Below are positions 16,631 through 25,523 of a DNA stretch of 64,000 nucleotides, one piece after another (position 1 is the first letter of the stretch; each line of letters opens with the position of its first letter). The notes under the pieces were generated by a model. It worked only from the letters and a program-made list of their open reading frames with translations. It was not told the origin of the DNA and did not search any database. Source of the stretch: Murinocardiopsis flavida (GTDB taxonomy: Bacteria; Actinomycetota; Actinomycetes; Streptosporangiales; Streptosporangiaceae); NCBI RefSeq assembly GCF_003014485.1, contig NZ_PYGA01000014.1, positions 124,001-188,000 of the forward strand, written 5' to 3'. The translations under genes were made by a program, and so were the position numbers.

Positions 16631-18481
16631 CCGGGATCGACCCTGCAAACGCGGGACGTCGATCCGTACAGTCCGGTGGCCGGGTGTGCCCGACACCCGC
16701 ACCCGGTGATCGCCGGAGATCGGGAGGCGGTGCCTGAGGAGGGTGTAGACCACCGCTGTCAGTACCGGGGCCGCGGTGCCCGGCGACCGCACGTGGACGC
16801 GCGTGCCGTCGCGCAGCAGGCACCGGCAGTCGCCGTCGGTGCCGATGGCGGCTATCAGCGCGCCGGGGTGCAGTTCCAGGAGCGCGCGAAGCCCACGCTC
16901 GGCGTCCGGGCCCCAGGCGCCGCCGTCGTCCGTCGCGGCGGGGGCGCTTTGGGCGTCCGCTGCGGAGGAGGCGCCTTCCGCCGTGGAGGGAGCGCCTTCG
17001 CCTTCCGTCACGGGAAAGGCTCGTTCGTCCCCCGCTGCGCAAGGGGCTCCTTCGTCGCCCGCCGCAGCGGAGGGCCTTTCGTCGTCCGGCTGAGAGGAGG
17101 TCCCTCCGGTGTGCTCCGTCGCCCGGTGGATCACCGAGGCGTTCTCGACGTAGCGCTGGTCGGGCTCGGTGTCGGCGGCGAACAGGTGGCGGAGGCCGGC
17201 CGCCTCCTCATCGAACGGGCGCACCGACGCCGGGTAGCGGGCGACGTGCACGACACCGCCGGCGCCGAGCCGCGAGCGCATCTCGAACGCCAGGGGCGGC
17301 CGGTGGTGGTCGGGCGCCGGCGGGTCCAGGGCACGGATCCGCGCGCAGTGGTCCGGTGCGCTCAGGTCGAGCAGTCCGTAACACAGCTCGGCGAAGCGCC
17401 GGGCCGACTCGCCCACGTGGGCGAACGCGCGGTCGGCGACCTCGGAGTAGCGTCCCGGGGCGTGCTCCGCGATGACCCCGTCGACCTGCGGGTGCAGGTC
17501 GGTGCCGGGGTCGAGCCGCGGGGCCTGTGCGCCGAGGCGGGCGACCGCCGTTCCGGGCACGGCCTCCGCCCCGAAGGCGGCGAGGAGCAGCGGCCGGTCC
17601 AGCGCGGCCGCGTATACGGCCATGGAGCTGTGGTCCCCGACAACGCAGTCGGCCGCGACCAGCGCGGACCCCCACCCCGCCGAGGGCGGGAGGAGCAGCA
17701 GCCCGGCGTCCATTGCGGCGGCCAGCCAGTGCCGCACCTGCCATGGGCCGTACCGCGACCAGACGTTGGGGTGCAGCACCGCGGCCACCCGGTATCCGTC
17801 AACGGGGAGGTCGGCGAGCAGCTGAGCGGGGAGCCGCGGGTGGACGCCGATCGCCGACTGCTCGCCCCACGTCGACGCCAGCACGACGAGGCGCTGCCCG
17901 GGCGGTACCCCGAGAGCGGAGCGGTAGCGTTCGCGGAGCCGCATCCCGGCCCGCATCCGGTCATAGGCGAGGTCGCCGATGACCGCGGTGTTCTCCGCCA
18001 GGCGGCCGTGCTCGGCGGCGGCGAGCTGGGTGCGCTGGTCGGGGTGCGATAGGGCGAGGTGGATGCCGTCCGCCTCCCGCGACTCCGGCCGCACCACCCC
18101 GGAGAGGCGGCGCTCGCCGCTGCGCGAATCAGGGACGTACTTCTGGAAGCCGACGCCGTGCGGCAGCACCACGACGGGCGCGGCGAACGGGGTGAGGTCC
18201 ACGTTCTCGCTGGCCGTGATCACCAAGGCGTACTTGCTCGCGATGGCGTCGTCCCAGGTGACGAGGGGGATTCCGAGGCGGTCGAGCAGCTCGGCCACGC
18301 CCTGGTGGAACGCCGACGACTCATCGAAGCAGAACCGGAACTCCAGGCGGAAGTCTCCGCGTAGGACGTCCAGCGCCTCAATGGCGCGGACGGTGGAGGT
18401 GAACGTCCGGGCGAGGACCAGGACGGGGAACTGGCCGACAAAGGTCGACCAGCGGCGCTCGGACCCATCCGGACGGCTCAT
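16577..18481 (-). CDS. GT-B-like transferase (CDP-glycerol glycerophosphotransferase-like), function uncertain
   Basis: 634 aa. Residues about 60-400 look like a two-Rossmann GT-B protein: ALVITASENVDL, VVLPHGVGFQKYV, QRLVVLASTWGEQSA, and near the second site DCVVGDHSSMAVYAAALDRP, the G/D-H-S-S pattern of CDP-glycerol:poly(glycerophosphate) transferases. After about residue 460 comes an Ala/Glu/Gly-rich linker and a C-terminal domain of about 90 residues that I do not recognise. ATG 18481 directly abuts a heptamer minisatellite whose copies read GGGAG on the coding strand and provide the only ribosome-binding site. The frame stays open through the repeat to 18781, so an upstream start cannot be excluded. 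A wall-polymer or surface-glycan role is inferred. Confidence 0.6.
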   Translation of the reverse strand: MSRPDGSERRWSTFVGQFPVLVLARTFTSTVRAIEALDVLRGDFRLEFRFCFDESSAFHQGVAELLDRLGIPLVTWDDAIASKYALVITASENVDLTPFAAPVVVLPHGVGFQKYVPDSRSGERRLSGVVRPESREADGIHLALSHPDQRTQLAAAEHGRLAENTAVIGDLAYDRMRAGMRLRERYRSALGVPPGQRLVVLASTWGEQSAIGVHPRLPAQLLADLPVDGYRVAAVLHPNVWSRYGPWQVRHWLAAAMDAGLLLLPPSAGWGSALVAADCVVGDHSSMAVYAAALDRPLLLAAFGAEAVPGTAVARLGAQAPRLDPGTDLHPQVDGVIAEHAPGRYSEVADRAFAHVGESARRFAELCYGLLDLSAPDHCARIRALDPPAPDHHRPPLAFEMRSRLGAGGVVHVARYPASVRPFDEEAAGLRHLFAADTEPDQRYVENASVIHRATEHTGGTSSQPDDERPSAAAGDEGAPCAAGDERAFPVTEGEGAPSTAEGASSAADAQSAPAATDDGGAWGPDAERGLRALLELHPGALIAAIGTDGDCRCLLRDGTRVHVRSPGTAAPVLTAVVYTLLRHRLPISGDHRVRVSGTPGHRTVRIDVPRLQGRSRSAGQPQIARRDGPQPEG

Positions 18482-18571
18482 CCCGGCTCCCGGCTCCCGG
18501 CTCCCGGCTCCCGGCTCCCGGCTCCCGGCTCCCGGCTCCCGGCTCCCGGCTCCCGGCTCCCGGCTCCCGGC
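18481..18571. repeat. Heptamer minisatellite, 13 copies, against a start codon
   Basis: TCCCGGC is repeated 13 times without interruption (91 bp). The repeat ends in the start codon of the leftward transferase gene. On the coding strand each unit (GCCGGGA) contributes to GGGAG, a Shine-Dalgarno-like motif, the nearest lying about 5 nt from the ATG. Because the unit is 7 bp, copy-number change would shift the frame of any upstream start. Confidence 0.95.
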
Positions 18572-19213
18572 TGGCTGATGGTACCCGCTCGCCCGCGCGG
18601 TGTCCGGGAAACCGGAACATTCGTGAGGTGCATGGGTGCGGGCGGTCCTTAGGGGCGTTACGGCCGTCGGGGTGCGATGCGCGGCCATTTTAGTGCCGAC
18701 CGGGTGGGACGGCGGGACGGCGGGGCGGTGGGGCGGTGGGGCGGTGGGGCGACAGTGGGGTCGCGGATCGTCCTTGTCCACAGGCCGCCGTTTCGGGTGT
18801 GCGGACGCGCGCCGTCCGGATTACCGTAGGGCCGATCGAAGGTCGCGGACGTTCAACCCCAGGTGGTCAGGTCTCCGCCGGCCAGAAGAATGCGGGTCCC
18901 CATCCGCCCGAGCGCAGAGGTGCGGCGGCGGTCCGGTCGCGCGGCAGCGGCCGTCGCAGCGCACCCGCATGGCGAGCATCGCGAACCGGGGCAGTGCGGA
19001 CCGCAACCCGGCGAGCACCGAGTACGGCGCCACGGCCGATCGCGAGAGCGCCTATCGCGTTCCCCGCCCATGTACGGGCGCTCACGGGACGGGATGCGGT
19101 CACCCGGGCCGGTCGTCGAGAACGCGGAGTCGGCGCCGCGAGCACAGCGACATCCGCGATCACCGCGATCACCGCGACCACACTTACGCAGTCGTCGAAG
19201 GGTTCATCGGACC
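18572..19213. other. Non-coding stretch with G-rich repeats
   Basis: No convincing gene. It holds the octamer GGGGCGGT three times in tandem at 18722-18745, plus flanking GGGACGGC units, which could fold as G-quadruplex DNA on the plus strand. The rest is high-GC sequence with open frames on both strands that look like composition effects. The promoter of the DUF2786 gene should lie in its right part; nothing clear was seen. Confidence 0.5.
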
Positions 19214-20590
19214 ATGGGCAAGGCGAACCGCGAGAACCGGCGGGCAAAGGCCAAACAGGAGCACGAGAAGCAGCGCCGCCGCGCAGCACGGGAAGGCCGC
19301 GGTCCGGTGCACAGCGGTGGCGGTCACGACCCCCGGGCCACCTACGTTGAGCTGCTCACCGAGCACATCGTCGCGGCGGTCCAGGCCCGTATCCTCGGCG
19401 AGCGCCAGGCGTACGGCCGCCACCTGGGCCGGCTCACCGACGCCGCGGCCGACCTCGAATTCCGCGACCTCCTCGATGAGCTCCTGTTCCACCAGGCAGA
19501 GGTGCTCGTCAAGCGGCTGTGGGCGTTCGGCTGGCAGCCCGGCGAACTCGTCCGGCAGGTCCGGCGAGCCGAGGGCGTCCGCCAGTCCCGTATCGCCGCC
19601 GACGCCATCGCGGCCGAACTCCGCGGCTACTCGAAGGCCACCATTCCCGAGAGCTGGGATCCCCAGCTCGCCGCGATCGACGCACGGGTCTGGTGGCGCG
19701 GCGGAGCGGGCCACGGGAGCGAATGGCGCGACCGCGAGAACGCCACCGCGGAGCAGTACGTCGAGTCCGTGCTGGAGACCGTGGCGGCTCTCGGCGCGCT
19801 GCCCGCGGTGCCGCTCCTCGACCAGGTGCCGGGGGAGGCGCGGCGCGGATCCCTGTCGGCGCACCGCGCCGGCGGGAACCGGGCCGACCCGCGGATGCTC
19901 GACAAGGTGCGGGCGCTGCTGGCCAAGGCCGAGGCCACCGATTTCCCGAAGGAGGCCGAGGCCCTGAGCGCCCGCGCCCAGGAACTCATGGCGCGGAACA
20001 GCATCGACTACGCGCTCCTGGCCGCGAACAATGGGCGCCGCGATGCCACCATCACCCGCCGCATCCCCGTCGACGGCCCATACGAGTCCCCGAAGGCCGT
20101 CCTCCTCGAAGAAGTGGCTACGGCGAACCGCTGCCGGAGCATCCTGCACGGACGCTGGGGCCTCGCCTCAGTGATCGGCTTCGCGAGTGACATCGACGCC
20201 GTCGAAATGCTGTTCACCTCCTTGCTCGTGCAGGCGACCTCGGCGATGACGGCCGAGGGCGGCAGGCGCCGCGCCGATGGAACCTCGCGTACCCGGTCCT
20301 TCCGCCAGACCTTCCTGATCGCGTTCGCCCAGCGCATCGGCGAACGCCTGGCCGAGTCCACGGCGGCGGCCGAAGAGCAGGCCGCGGCGGAGCTGAGCGG
20401 CGCCGACCTCCTCCCGGTCCTGGCCGCGCGCGATCGCGCGGTCGACGACGCGTTCGCGGAGTCCTTCCCCGAAGCGACGTTCGCCTCCGCGGGGCGGACG
20501 GTCGACGGCGAAGGCTGGAGCTCCGGAACGGCCGCGGCCGACCGCGCCGAACTGCACGCCCGCAGGAGAGTAGGGGAGGCCCATGGCTGA
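19214..20590 (+). CDS. DUF2786 domain protein
   Basis: 458 aa. A basic N-terminus (GKANRENRRAKAKQEHEK) is followed by a helical region and then the DUF2786 signature at about 236-276 (RMLDKVRALLAKAEATDFPK, EAEALSARAQELMARNSIDY). The C-terminal half contains ATANRCRSILHGR and GFASDIDAVEMLFTSLLVQA, which usually accompany DUF2786, and ends in an Ala/Glu-rich helix. The molecular function of the family is unknown; it occurs in actinomycetes and phages. ATG 19214 has only a weak AAGGG upstream. Confidence 0.75.
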   Translation: MGKANRENRRAKAKQEHEKQRRRAAREGRGPVHSGGGHDPRATYVELLTEHIVAAVQARILGERQAYGRHLGRLTDAAADLEFRDLLDELLFHQAEVLVKRLWAFGWQPGELVRQVRRAEGVRQSRIAADAIAAELRGYSKATIPESWDPQLAAIDARVWWRGGAGHGSEWRDRENATAEQYVESVLETVAALGALPAVPLLDQVPGEARRGSLSAHRAGGNRADPRMLDKVRALLAKAEATDFPKEAEALSARAQELMARNSIDYALLAANNGRRDATITRRIPVDGPYESPKAVLLEEVATANRCRSILHGRWGLASVIGFASDIDAVEMLFTSLLVQATSAMTAEGGRRRADGTSRTRSFRQTFLIAFAQRIGERLAESTAAAEEQAAAELSGADLLPVLAARDRAVDDAFAESFPEATFASAGRTVDGEGWSSGTAAADRAELHARRRVGEAHG

Positions 20591-20657
20591 CCCGGCCCGG
20601 TCGGCAATCGCCGCGGACCACTGAAAGCAGCGGGCCGCCACCGGGAGCCGTCGGGCT

Positions 20658-21308
20658 ATGCCGTTGGCGACGGGACACCAGGGCGGTCGCCTCCGCGAAG
20701 GCCCGAGGGCTACCGCTGCGCTCGGTGGGTACAACGTCGAAGTGCCCAGACCAGTCCGCGTATGGCCGATCACCCGGTCCTCCCCGCCGCCCCGATCCGC
20801 GCGTTCGTTCAACGGCATCGGGACCATGTTCAAGGGGTTCACCCGGCTCGACCGCGACCGGCGCCGCTTCGCCACCCTGTGGTTCTGCGTCATTGGTCTC
20901 CCAGTGCTGCCGCTCGACCGCTACTACCTCGGTGCGGGCCTGCATCGACTCCCCACGACCATGGAGCAGGCCCGGACGGGTATCTCCCGGTACGAGGTCG
21001 CCGGCACCGCGCGCCTGCACGCGGGGGAGATCCTGCGCACCTACCTGGGCGGGTGGCTGCCCCCGGCCGCTGTGGTCCTGGGGCTGCTCGCCCTGCTCTC
21101 CCGCGCCGACGACCTCCCGCTGTGGCTGACCATCGGCGCGGTGGCCGTGGTCCCCTTGGCCTCGATCATCGGGGGCCTCATGGTCCTGGACTACTACGGC
21201 GCGCACTGGGCGCCGCTGCGCGAGGTCCACTGGGTCCAGGAGCCGCGCCCGGGGCAGGCGCCCGCCGACGGGTTCGGCGGGCCCGACGACGAGTACTTCT
21301 TCCGCTGA
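20658..21308 (+). CDS. Membrane protein with FNGIGT N-terminal motif
   Basis: 216 aa from ATG 20658, which follows GGGAG by about 10 nt. The conserved part begins near residue 51 (FNGIGTMFKGFTRLDRDRR, then FATLWFCVIGLPVLPLDRYY), a motif seen in small uncharacterised membrane proteins of many bacteria. Two hydrophobic segments follow (AAVVLGLLALL and LTIGAVAVVPLASIIGGLMV), and the C-terminus is short and acidic (DDEYFFR). A GTG at 20742 would remove 28 low-conservation residues and is also possible. Function unknown. Confidence 0.6.
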   Translation: MPLATGHQGGRLREGPRATAALGGYNVEVPRPVRVWPITRSSPPPRSARSFNGIGTMFKGFTRLDRDRRRFATLWFCVIGLPVLPLDRYYLGAGLHRLPTTMEQARTGISRYEVAGTARLHAGEILRTYLGGWLPPAAVVLGLLALLSRADDLPLWLTIGAVAVVPLASIIGGLMVLDYYGAHWAPLREVHWVQEPRPGQAPADGFGGPDDEYFFR

Positions 21309-21519
21309 TACGGGACCCGCGCCTGTCGGGAATCGGGACCGGGGACCGGGGACCGCACCTTGCGCACCCGGCCGTCGCGGGTTCGGCATCGTCGCCCCTG
21401 CGAACGGGTCCCGAAATAACAAGACTGGTCGCGGGGTTGAGGTTTAGGGCGGCCGCGAGGCCGTCGCCAATCGCGGCCGGCGACATCCGGTCGTTTACCG
21501 TGACGAAAGGCCGTGTCCC

Positions 21520-22509
21520 GTGCCGCTTCCCATCTCGATCCTCGACCTCGCGCACATCAACGAAGGCATGACCGCGAGAGACAGTTTCGACGCCAGCGTC
21601 GCCATGGCCCGCCTCGCCGACGAGTCCGGCTACCGGCGCATCTGGTACGCCGAGCACCACAACATGGCCACCATCGCGTCGTCGGCGACGAGCGTCCTCA
21701 TCGCGCACATCGCGGCCCACACGCAGCGCATCCGGCTGGGATCGGGCGGCATCATGCTGCCCAACCACGCCCCGTTGACCATCGCCGAGCAGTTCGGCAC
21801 CCTCGAAACACTGCACCCCGGCCGGATCGACCTCGGGCTCGGCCGCGCGCCGGGAAGCGACCAGAACACGATGCGCGCCCTGCGCCGCGACCCGACCTCG
21901 GCCGACAGCTTCCCGCAGGACGTCCTCGAACTCCAGGGCTACCTGACCGGCGAGACCCGCATCCCCGGCGTCAACGCGACCCCGGGACAGGGCACCAACG
22001 TCCCGCTGTACATCCTCGGCTCGTCCCTGTTCGGCGCCAAGCTCGCGGCGGCCCTGGGCCTCCCGTACTCCTTCGCGTCCCACTTCGCGCCCAACGCGCT
22101 GGAGGACGCCGTCGCCGCCTACCGGCGCGAATTCACGCCCTCCGAGCAGCTGAAGGAGCCCTACGTCATCGCGGGCGTGAACGTCGCGGCCGCGGCAACC
22201 AGCGACGAGGCGAAAGAGCAGTCCCACCTCGCGAAGCGCCGCATGGCCGCCCAACTCCTCGGCCGCGGCCGCACCCTCACCCCGGAGGAGGCCGACGCGG
22301 CGCTGGAGTCGCCCGCGGGGCGGCAGGTCCTCCAGATGGCGAAGTACTCCGCCATCGGCGACCCGACCGAGGTCGGCGAGTACCTCCACTGGTTCGCCGA
22401 GCACGCCAACGCCGACGAGCTCATCATCGCCCCGCAGGCCGGAACGGTCGACGCCCGCCTCCAGGCCCTCACCCTGACCGCCAAGGCCATGGACCTCACC
22501 GCAGCCTGA
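21520..22509 (+). CDS. LLM-class flavin-dependent oxidoreductase (luciferase-like)
   Basis: 329 aa, full length for the family. The N-terminus reads [20 protein letters not shown], followed by [39 protein letters not shown] and [20 protein letters not shown], the signature of the TIGR03558-type group. It has a TIM-barrel fold and uses FMN or F420; the physiological substrate is not predictable. GTG 21520 follows GAAAGG. Transcribed alone; its 3' end faces the leftward GerW gene across a hairpin-rich spacer. Confidence 0.88.
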   Translation: MPLPISILDLAHINEGMTARDSFDASVAMARLADESGYRRIWYAEHHNMATIASSATSVLIAHIAAHTQRIRLGSGGIMLPNHAPLTIAEQFGTLETLHPGRIDLGLGRAPGSDQNTMRALRRDPTSADSFPQDVLELQGYLTGETRIPGVNATPGQGTNVPLYILGSSLFGAKLAAALGLPYSFASHFAPNALEDAVAAYRREFTPSEQLKEPYVIAGVNVAAAATSDEAKEQSHLAKRRMAAQLLGRGRTLTPEEADAALESPAGRQVLQMAKYSAIGDPTEVGEYLHWFAEHANADELIIAPQAGTVDARLQALTLTAKAMDLTAA

Positions 22510-22882
22510 GCCGGCGCGCCACCAGAGCGACCGCACCACCCACCCGGCCACCCACCCCGCCACCGCAGAACACGTCGACGGCATCGCGTGCCGCCCTTGT
22601 TCAGCGCGGTGCGGCGGTCCGGGCTGAGTGAGCGGCCTGGGCGAGGCGGGCGGTCTGCACGGTCGGGGCGCGGGTTGTTGCCGGAGCCGCAGGCGGCCGG
22701 TCATGAGAGTCCTGTCCGACCGGCCGCCCGGTATCCGCCACCCATTGGCCATGGCCCGTCAGCCGGTACCTGCCCCGGTCACTCGGGGTCCGTGACGGGG
22801 TGATCCGCGACCGAGGCCCGTGACCGCGGCCCGCGACCGAGGCCCGTGACGGGTCACCCGTGACCGGTGGCCCGTCACCCGG
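22510..22882. other. Convergent spacer with GTGAC-rich repeats
   Basis: No gene seen. The right part contains many copies of CCCGTGAC/GTGACGGG. One 19-mer, CGCGACCGAGGCCCGTGAC, occurs twice about 26 bp apart around 22806-22850. These form several alternative hairpins between the two convergent genes and probably act as a two-way terminator. Confidence 0.5.
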
Positions 22883-22886
22883 TCAC
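22860..22886. terminator. Hairpin over the gerW stop codon
   Basis: GTGACCGG at 22860-22867 pairs with CCGGTCAC at 22879-22886 around an 11-nt loop. The stop codon of the leftward gene lies inside the right arm. Confidence 0.45.
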
Positions 22887-23371
22887 TTGTAGGAGCGGGA
22901 TTTCCCCGGCCATTTCAGGCGGGACTTGAGGGTGGGCTCCGGCGTCTTCGTGATGCTCTTGAAAACGATGCGGGCGATGCGCGAAGCGGTCCATCCGGCG
23001 ATGAGAGCCAGCGGTACCGCCAGGGCGAAAGCGCTGGTCCGGCGGATCGGTACGAAGACCGCAGTCCCGTCCTTGATCTCGATGAACCCGATCGGTACGG
23101 CCCCGACGGCGCCGCCGCCCCCGCCGCCGTCGGACTCCTTGCCCTTCTCCTTCTTGACCTCGTTGCCGACACCTATGCCGATACTGAGCGCGATCTTGGC
23201 CACAGGGATCACCGTCACCCCCGAGGCGGTGACGGGCTCCCCGTACACCGCTGCCGCCGTGGCCCGCCCGCCCAGCCGCGCGACCATCTGGTCGATGAGC
23301 TCCATGCCCGGCCCCGGGACCCGCGCCCGCACCTGACGATCGACATCCTCGGGAATATCCGTCTGCGTCAT
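22883..23371 (-). CDS. GerW/YtfJ-family sporulation protein
   Basis: 162 aa. The domain is clear: AVYGEPVTASGVTVIPVAKI, ALSIGIGVGNEVKK, a glycine run, then GAVGAVPIGFIEIKDG and VFVPI. The C-terminus has one hydrophobic segment (SAFALAVPLALIAGWTASR) and a basic tail, so it is probably membrane-anchored. In Bacillus, GerW is needed for spore germination; actinomycete homologues are found widely in sporulating genera and their role is not settled. ATG 23371 follows GGACGAGG. Confidence 0.85.
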   Translation of the reverse strand: MTQTDIPEDVDRQVRARVPGPGMELIDQMVARLGGRATAAAVYGEPVTASGVTVIPVAKIALSIGIGVGNEVKKEKGKESDGGGGGGAVGAVPIGFIEIKDGTAVFVPIRRTSAFALAVPLALIAGWTASRIARIVFKSITKTPEPTLKSRLKWPGKSRSYK

Positions 23372-23456
23372 GACCTCGTCCTTTCACAGCGAACCCTCAA
23401 GCTATCCCCGCGCGGAGCCCAGTAGGCCGTCCGCCGCGAGACGCTCGGGTGCCCGT

Positions 23457-24251
23457 TCAGGACGTTCGCAGGTTCTTCGGGATGATGCCCGTACGCAGGG
23501 CCGTCAGCACGTCCTCAAGGTCGCCCTCATGCCCCTTGTGCCCCGTGCGGCCGCGCAGCTCCTTGTGGATCGCCCGGACCACGGGGCCGCTCACCAACAC
23601 GTCGGCCAACGGCGCCGCCGCCAGCGCGCCCCGCCACCGGCGCAGGTGCTCCAGCCGCCCGTTGCGGACCGCGTCCTTGCCTAGGTGGAACAGCGCATCG
23701 ATGGCGACGGGCAACGCCTCCTCGTCCAAGAGGTCGATGTCGATGATCAGCTCGGTCGCCGTGCCGTCGTCGAGAGGCGCGTGGTAGACCCGCCAATTCC
23801 GGCCATTCGTCAGGACCAACCACTCCACGTCCTCGGCGGCGGCATTCGCACGCACCTGCCGAAGACTCCGGATATCGAGCCTCTGCCCGCACCTCTTCAC
23901 CTCGACAAAGGCGAACAGCTTCCCATTGATCCGGATTCCGAAATCAACAGACTCGCCCTTGGTCTGATATTCGGTCGTCAGATCCTTGTACTTGTCGTAA
24001 TTGAGGCCGTGGCAGAGGAAGTCGGTGACCAGCAGCCGCGTATCCCCTTCATTGGCGTCCCGCTCGACAAGAGCGGTAAGCGGCTTGATGATTCGCCGGA
24101 GCGCTTCCACAAGCCTGCTCCGACCCTCCATCTCCCACTGCGGAGCGAAACTGTCGGACAGCGAGAACTCCGCAGTCCGCGCAAGAACATGGGTCGCGTC
24201 CGGATCCTCGGATTCCGCGAACCCCACCCTGTGAAAACCCGGCTCGCCCAT
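23457..24251 (-). CDS. HsdR N-terminal-type PD-(D/E)xK nuclease domain protein
   Basis: 264 aa. The core EGDTRLLVTDFLCHGLNYDK, ESVDFGIRINGKLFAFVEVK, with D103, E117 and K119, is the nuclease motif of the type I restriction HsdR N-terminal family (HSDR_N_2), followed by WLVLTNGRNWRVYHA. No motor, methylase or specificity domain is attached. Stand-alone copies occur in defence islands, sometimes as nucleases and sometimes as inactive accessory proteins. ATG 24251 follows GAGAGG. Its leftward neighbour upstream is the HNH endonuclease; the 190-bp gap means a separate promoter is possible. It marks the left border of the defence island. Confidence 0.72.
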   Translation of the reverse strand: MGEPGFHRVGFAESEDPDATHVLARTAEFSLSDSFAPQWEMEGRSRLVEALRRIIKPLTALVERDANEGDTRLLVTDFLCHGLNYDKYKDLTTEYQTKGESVDFGIRINGKLFAFVEVKRCGQRLDIRSLRQVRANAAAEDVEWLVLTNGRNWRVYHAPLDDGTATELIIDIDLLDEEALPVAIDALFHLGKDAVRNGRLEHLRRWRGALAAAPLADVLVSGPVVRAIHKELRGRTGHKGHEGDLEDVLTALRTGIIPKNLRTS

Positions 24252-24441
24252 ACACCCTCTCGCCCCAGACCACCCTGATCCCAAAACGATAGACCTCCCC
24301 CAGACCCCCCGCAAAGCCGCACCCCTCACCTCCGGACGCTTGCACCTCGCCCGCCACGATCGGACCCGACCGGCGCACAGCGACCATCGGCGACGCCTGC
24401 GAAGGGGGGTCGTGATGGACTTCTGGTCGACACCAGGCCAG

Positions 24442-25380
24442 CTAGGGTCGGAACACGTGTGCTCTGTGCCAGTCGAGGAAGTCATGGCCGGGTCGGTCCA
24501 CTCGCCGTTCCGGAAGACCGATCGGTTTGCCGTTCAATTCCTCGAATTCCGCCGATTCACCGAACTCTGTGCTGAGACGGCCACTCACCACCACCCGGTA
24601 GTCCGCGTCGATTCCCAGATATCCCCGATCGAACAAGGTGTGGACGTCGGATCGGAACAGGATTCCATTGTCCAGCCGATGTTCACCCTCAGAGGTGACG
24701 GGACGGATATGCGCCGCCTGGAGTGTGGGACGTACACGGCTGCCGGTGACCGCACAACGTCCGTCGTAGGCGTCGAGTACGACCCCTTTGAATGCGGATT
24801 GGCCCAGGCGGCGGGGCCGCGGGGCCGGCTCGCCGAACATCCGTCCCGGACGGTGCCAGGTACGCGTGTCGGCTTCGACATTGACATTGCCGCCGGCGCC
24901 GAAGAGCACGTCCGCAAACCGGAGAAAGAACTCCGTGTGCGGGCCGGGCTCAAGGTCGTAGCCCTTCCCCTGGACGATGCTCGGCGCGAACTCCGGAGGC
25001 GGGCCGAAGTGGGTGCCCTGGGGGAGGAACCTCGGGCTGTGGAGCAGGACGCACCCGATGACGGGGTCATCCTCGGCGATGGGATCACCGCGATAGCCAC
25101 CGATGCGCTCCCTCATCGCGTCGAGGCTGGGCTGCCCGTTCCCTTCGGCGTAGATCTCCCAGGCCTCAGAGACCCTGAGCCGCGCGAATCCGGCGTAGAC
25201 CGCTCCGCCGATGAGCTGGTTGTGCGGGTGATGGGACTTGAAATAGAAGGGCTCGCCGGGTCTGAGCACGCGGAAGGCGGTCTTCGCCGAGGGGCGCCAG
25301 AAGTTGATCTCGTCCAGTTCGGGGCGTGCGGCGAGAAACTCGTACCAAGAACTGTCGGTCACTCCGACATAGGCCTTCAT
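24442..25380 (-). CDS. HNH endonuclease with N-terminal PUA/EVE-like reader domain
   Basis: 312 aa. Residues about 1-110 contain YVGVTDSSWYEFLAAR, INFWRPS, PGEPFYFKSHHPHNQLIGGA and SEAWEIYAEGNGQPS, which resemble PUA-like/EVE modified-base readers. The C-terminal HNH domain (HNH_2 type) shows RCAVTGSRVRPTLQAAHIRP and LDNGILFRSDVHTLFDRGYL. This build matches modification-dependent restriction enzymes of EVE-HNH or SRA-HNH type, which cut phage or foreign DNA carrying 5-methyl- or hydroxymethylcytosine; the base preference here is unknown. ATG 25380 has no ribosome-binding site but lies 7 nt after a CATAAT box, suggesting a leaderless transcript. The gene lies 143 bp after the helicase-PLD gene, same strand. 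Confidence 0.75.
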   Translation of the reverse strand: MKAYVGVTDSSWYEFLAARPELDEINFWRPSAKTAFRVLRPGEPFYFKSHHPHNQLIGGAVYAGFARLRVSEAWEIYAEGNGQPSLDAMRERIGGYRGDPIAEDDPVIGCVLLHSPRFLPQGTHFGPPPEFAPSIVQGKGYDLEPGPHTEFFLRFADVLFGAGGNVNVEADTRTWHRPGRMFGEPAPRPRRLGQSAFKGVVLDAYDGRCAVTGSRVRPTLQAAHIRPVTSEGEHRLDNGILFRSDVHTLFDRGYLGIDADYRVVVSGRLSTEFGESAEFEELNGKPIGLPERRVDRPGHDFLDWHRAHVFRP

Positions 25381-25393
25381 ATCGGTGATTATG
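25381..25393 (-). promoter_or_regulatory. Leaderless -10 element of the HNH gene
   Basis: On the minus strand CATAAT (25388-25393) ends 7 nt before the ATG, so transcription would begin at or next to the start codon. No good -35 is present at 17 bp (the position reads ATGCGG). Confidence 0.35.
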
Positions 25394-25523
25394 CAAGGCG
25401 CGGGCTCCCACCGCATTCGGCTGAGGTCAGCGCCATCACCGCCCCCGGAGGGCCTGGCCCGCCTGGAAGCGGCGTCTCGGCGGCTGTACGACGGACACGG
25501 GCACCCGTGCCGGGCTTGCGCAT

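Noticed and set aside
18482-18781. Coding extension of the transferase through the heptamer repeat (SREPGAG peptide repeats)
   Set aside because: The frame is open, but the peptide is low-complexity, its 5' part is proline/histidine-rich, and the ATG after the repeat has a well-placed GGGAG. Kept only as an alternative.
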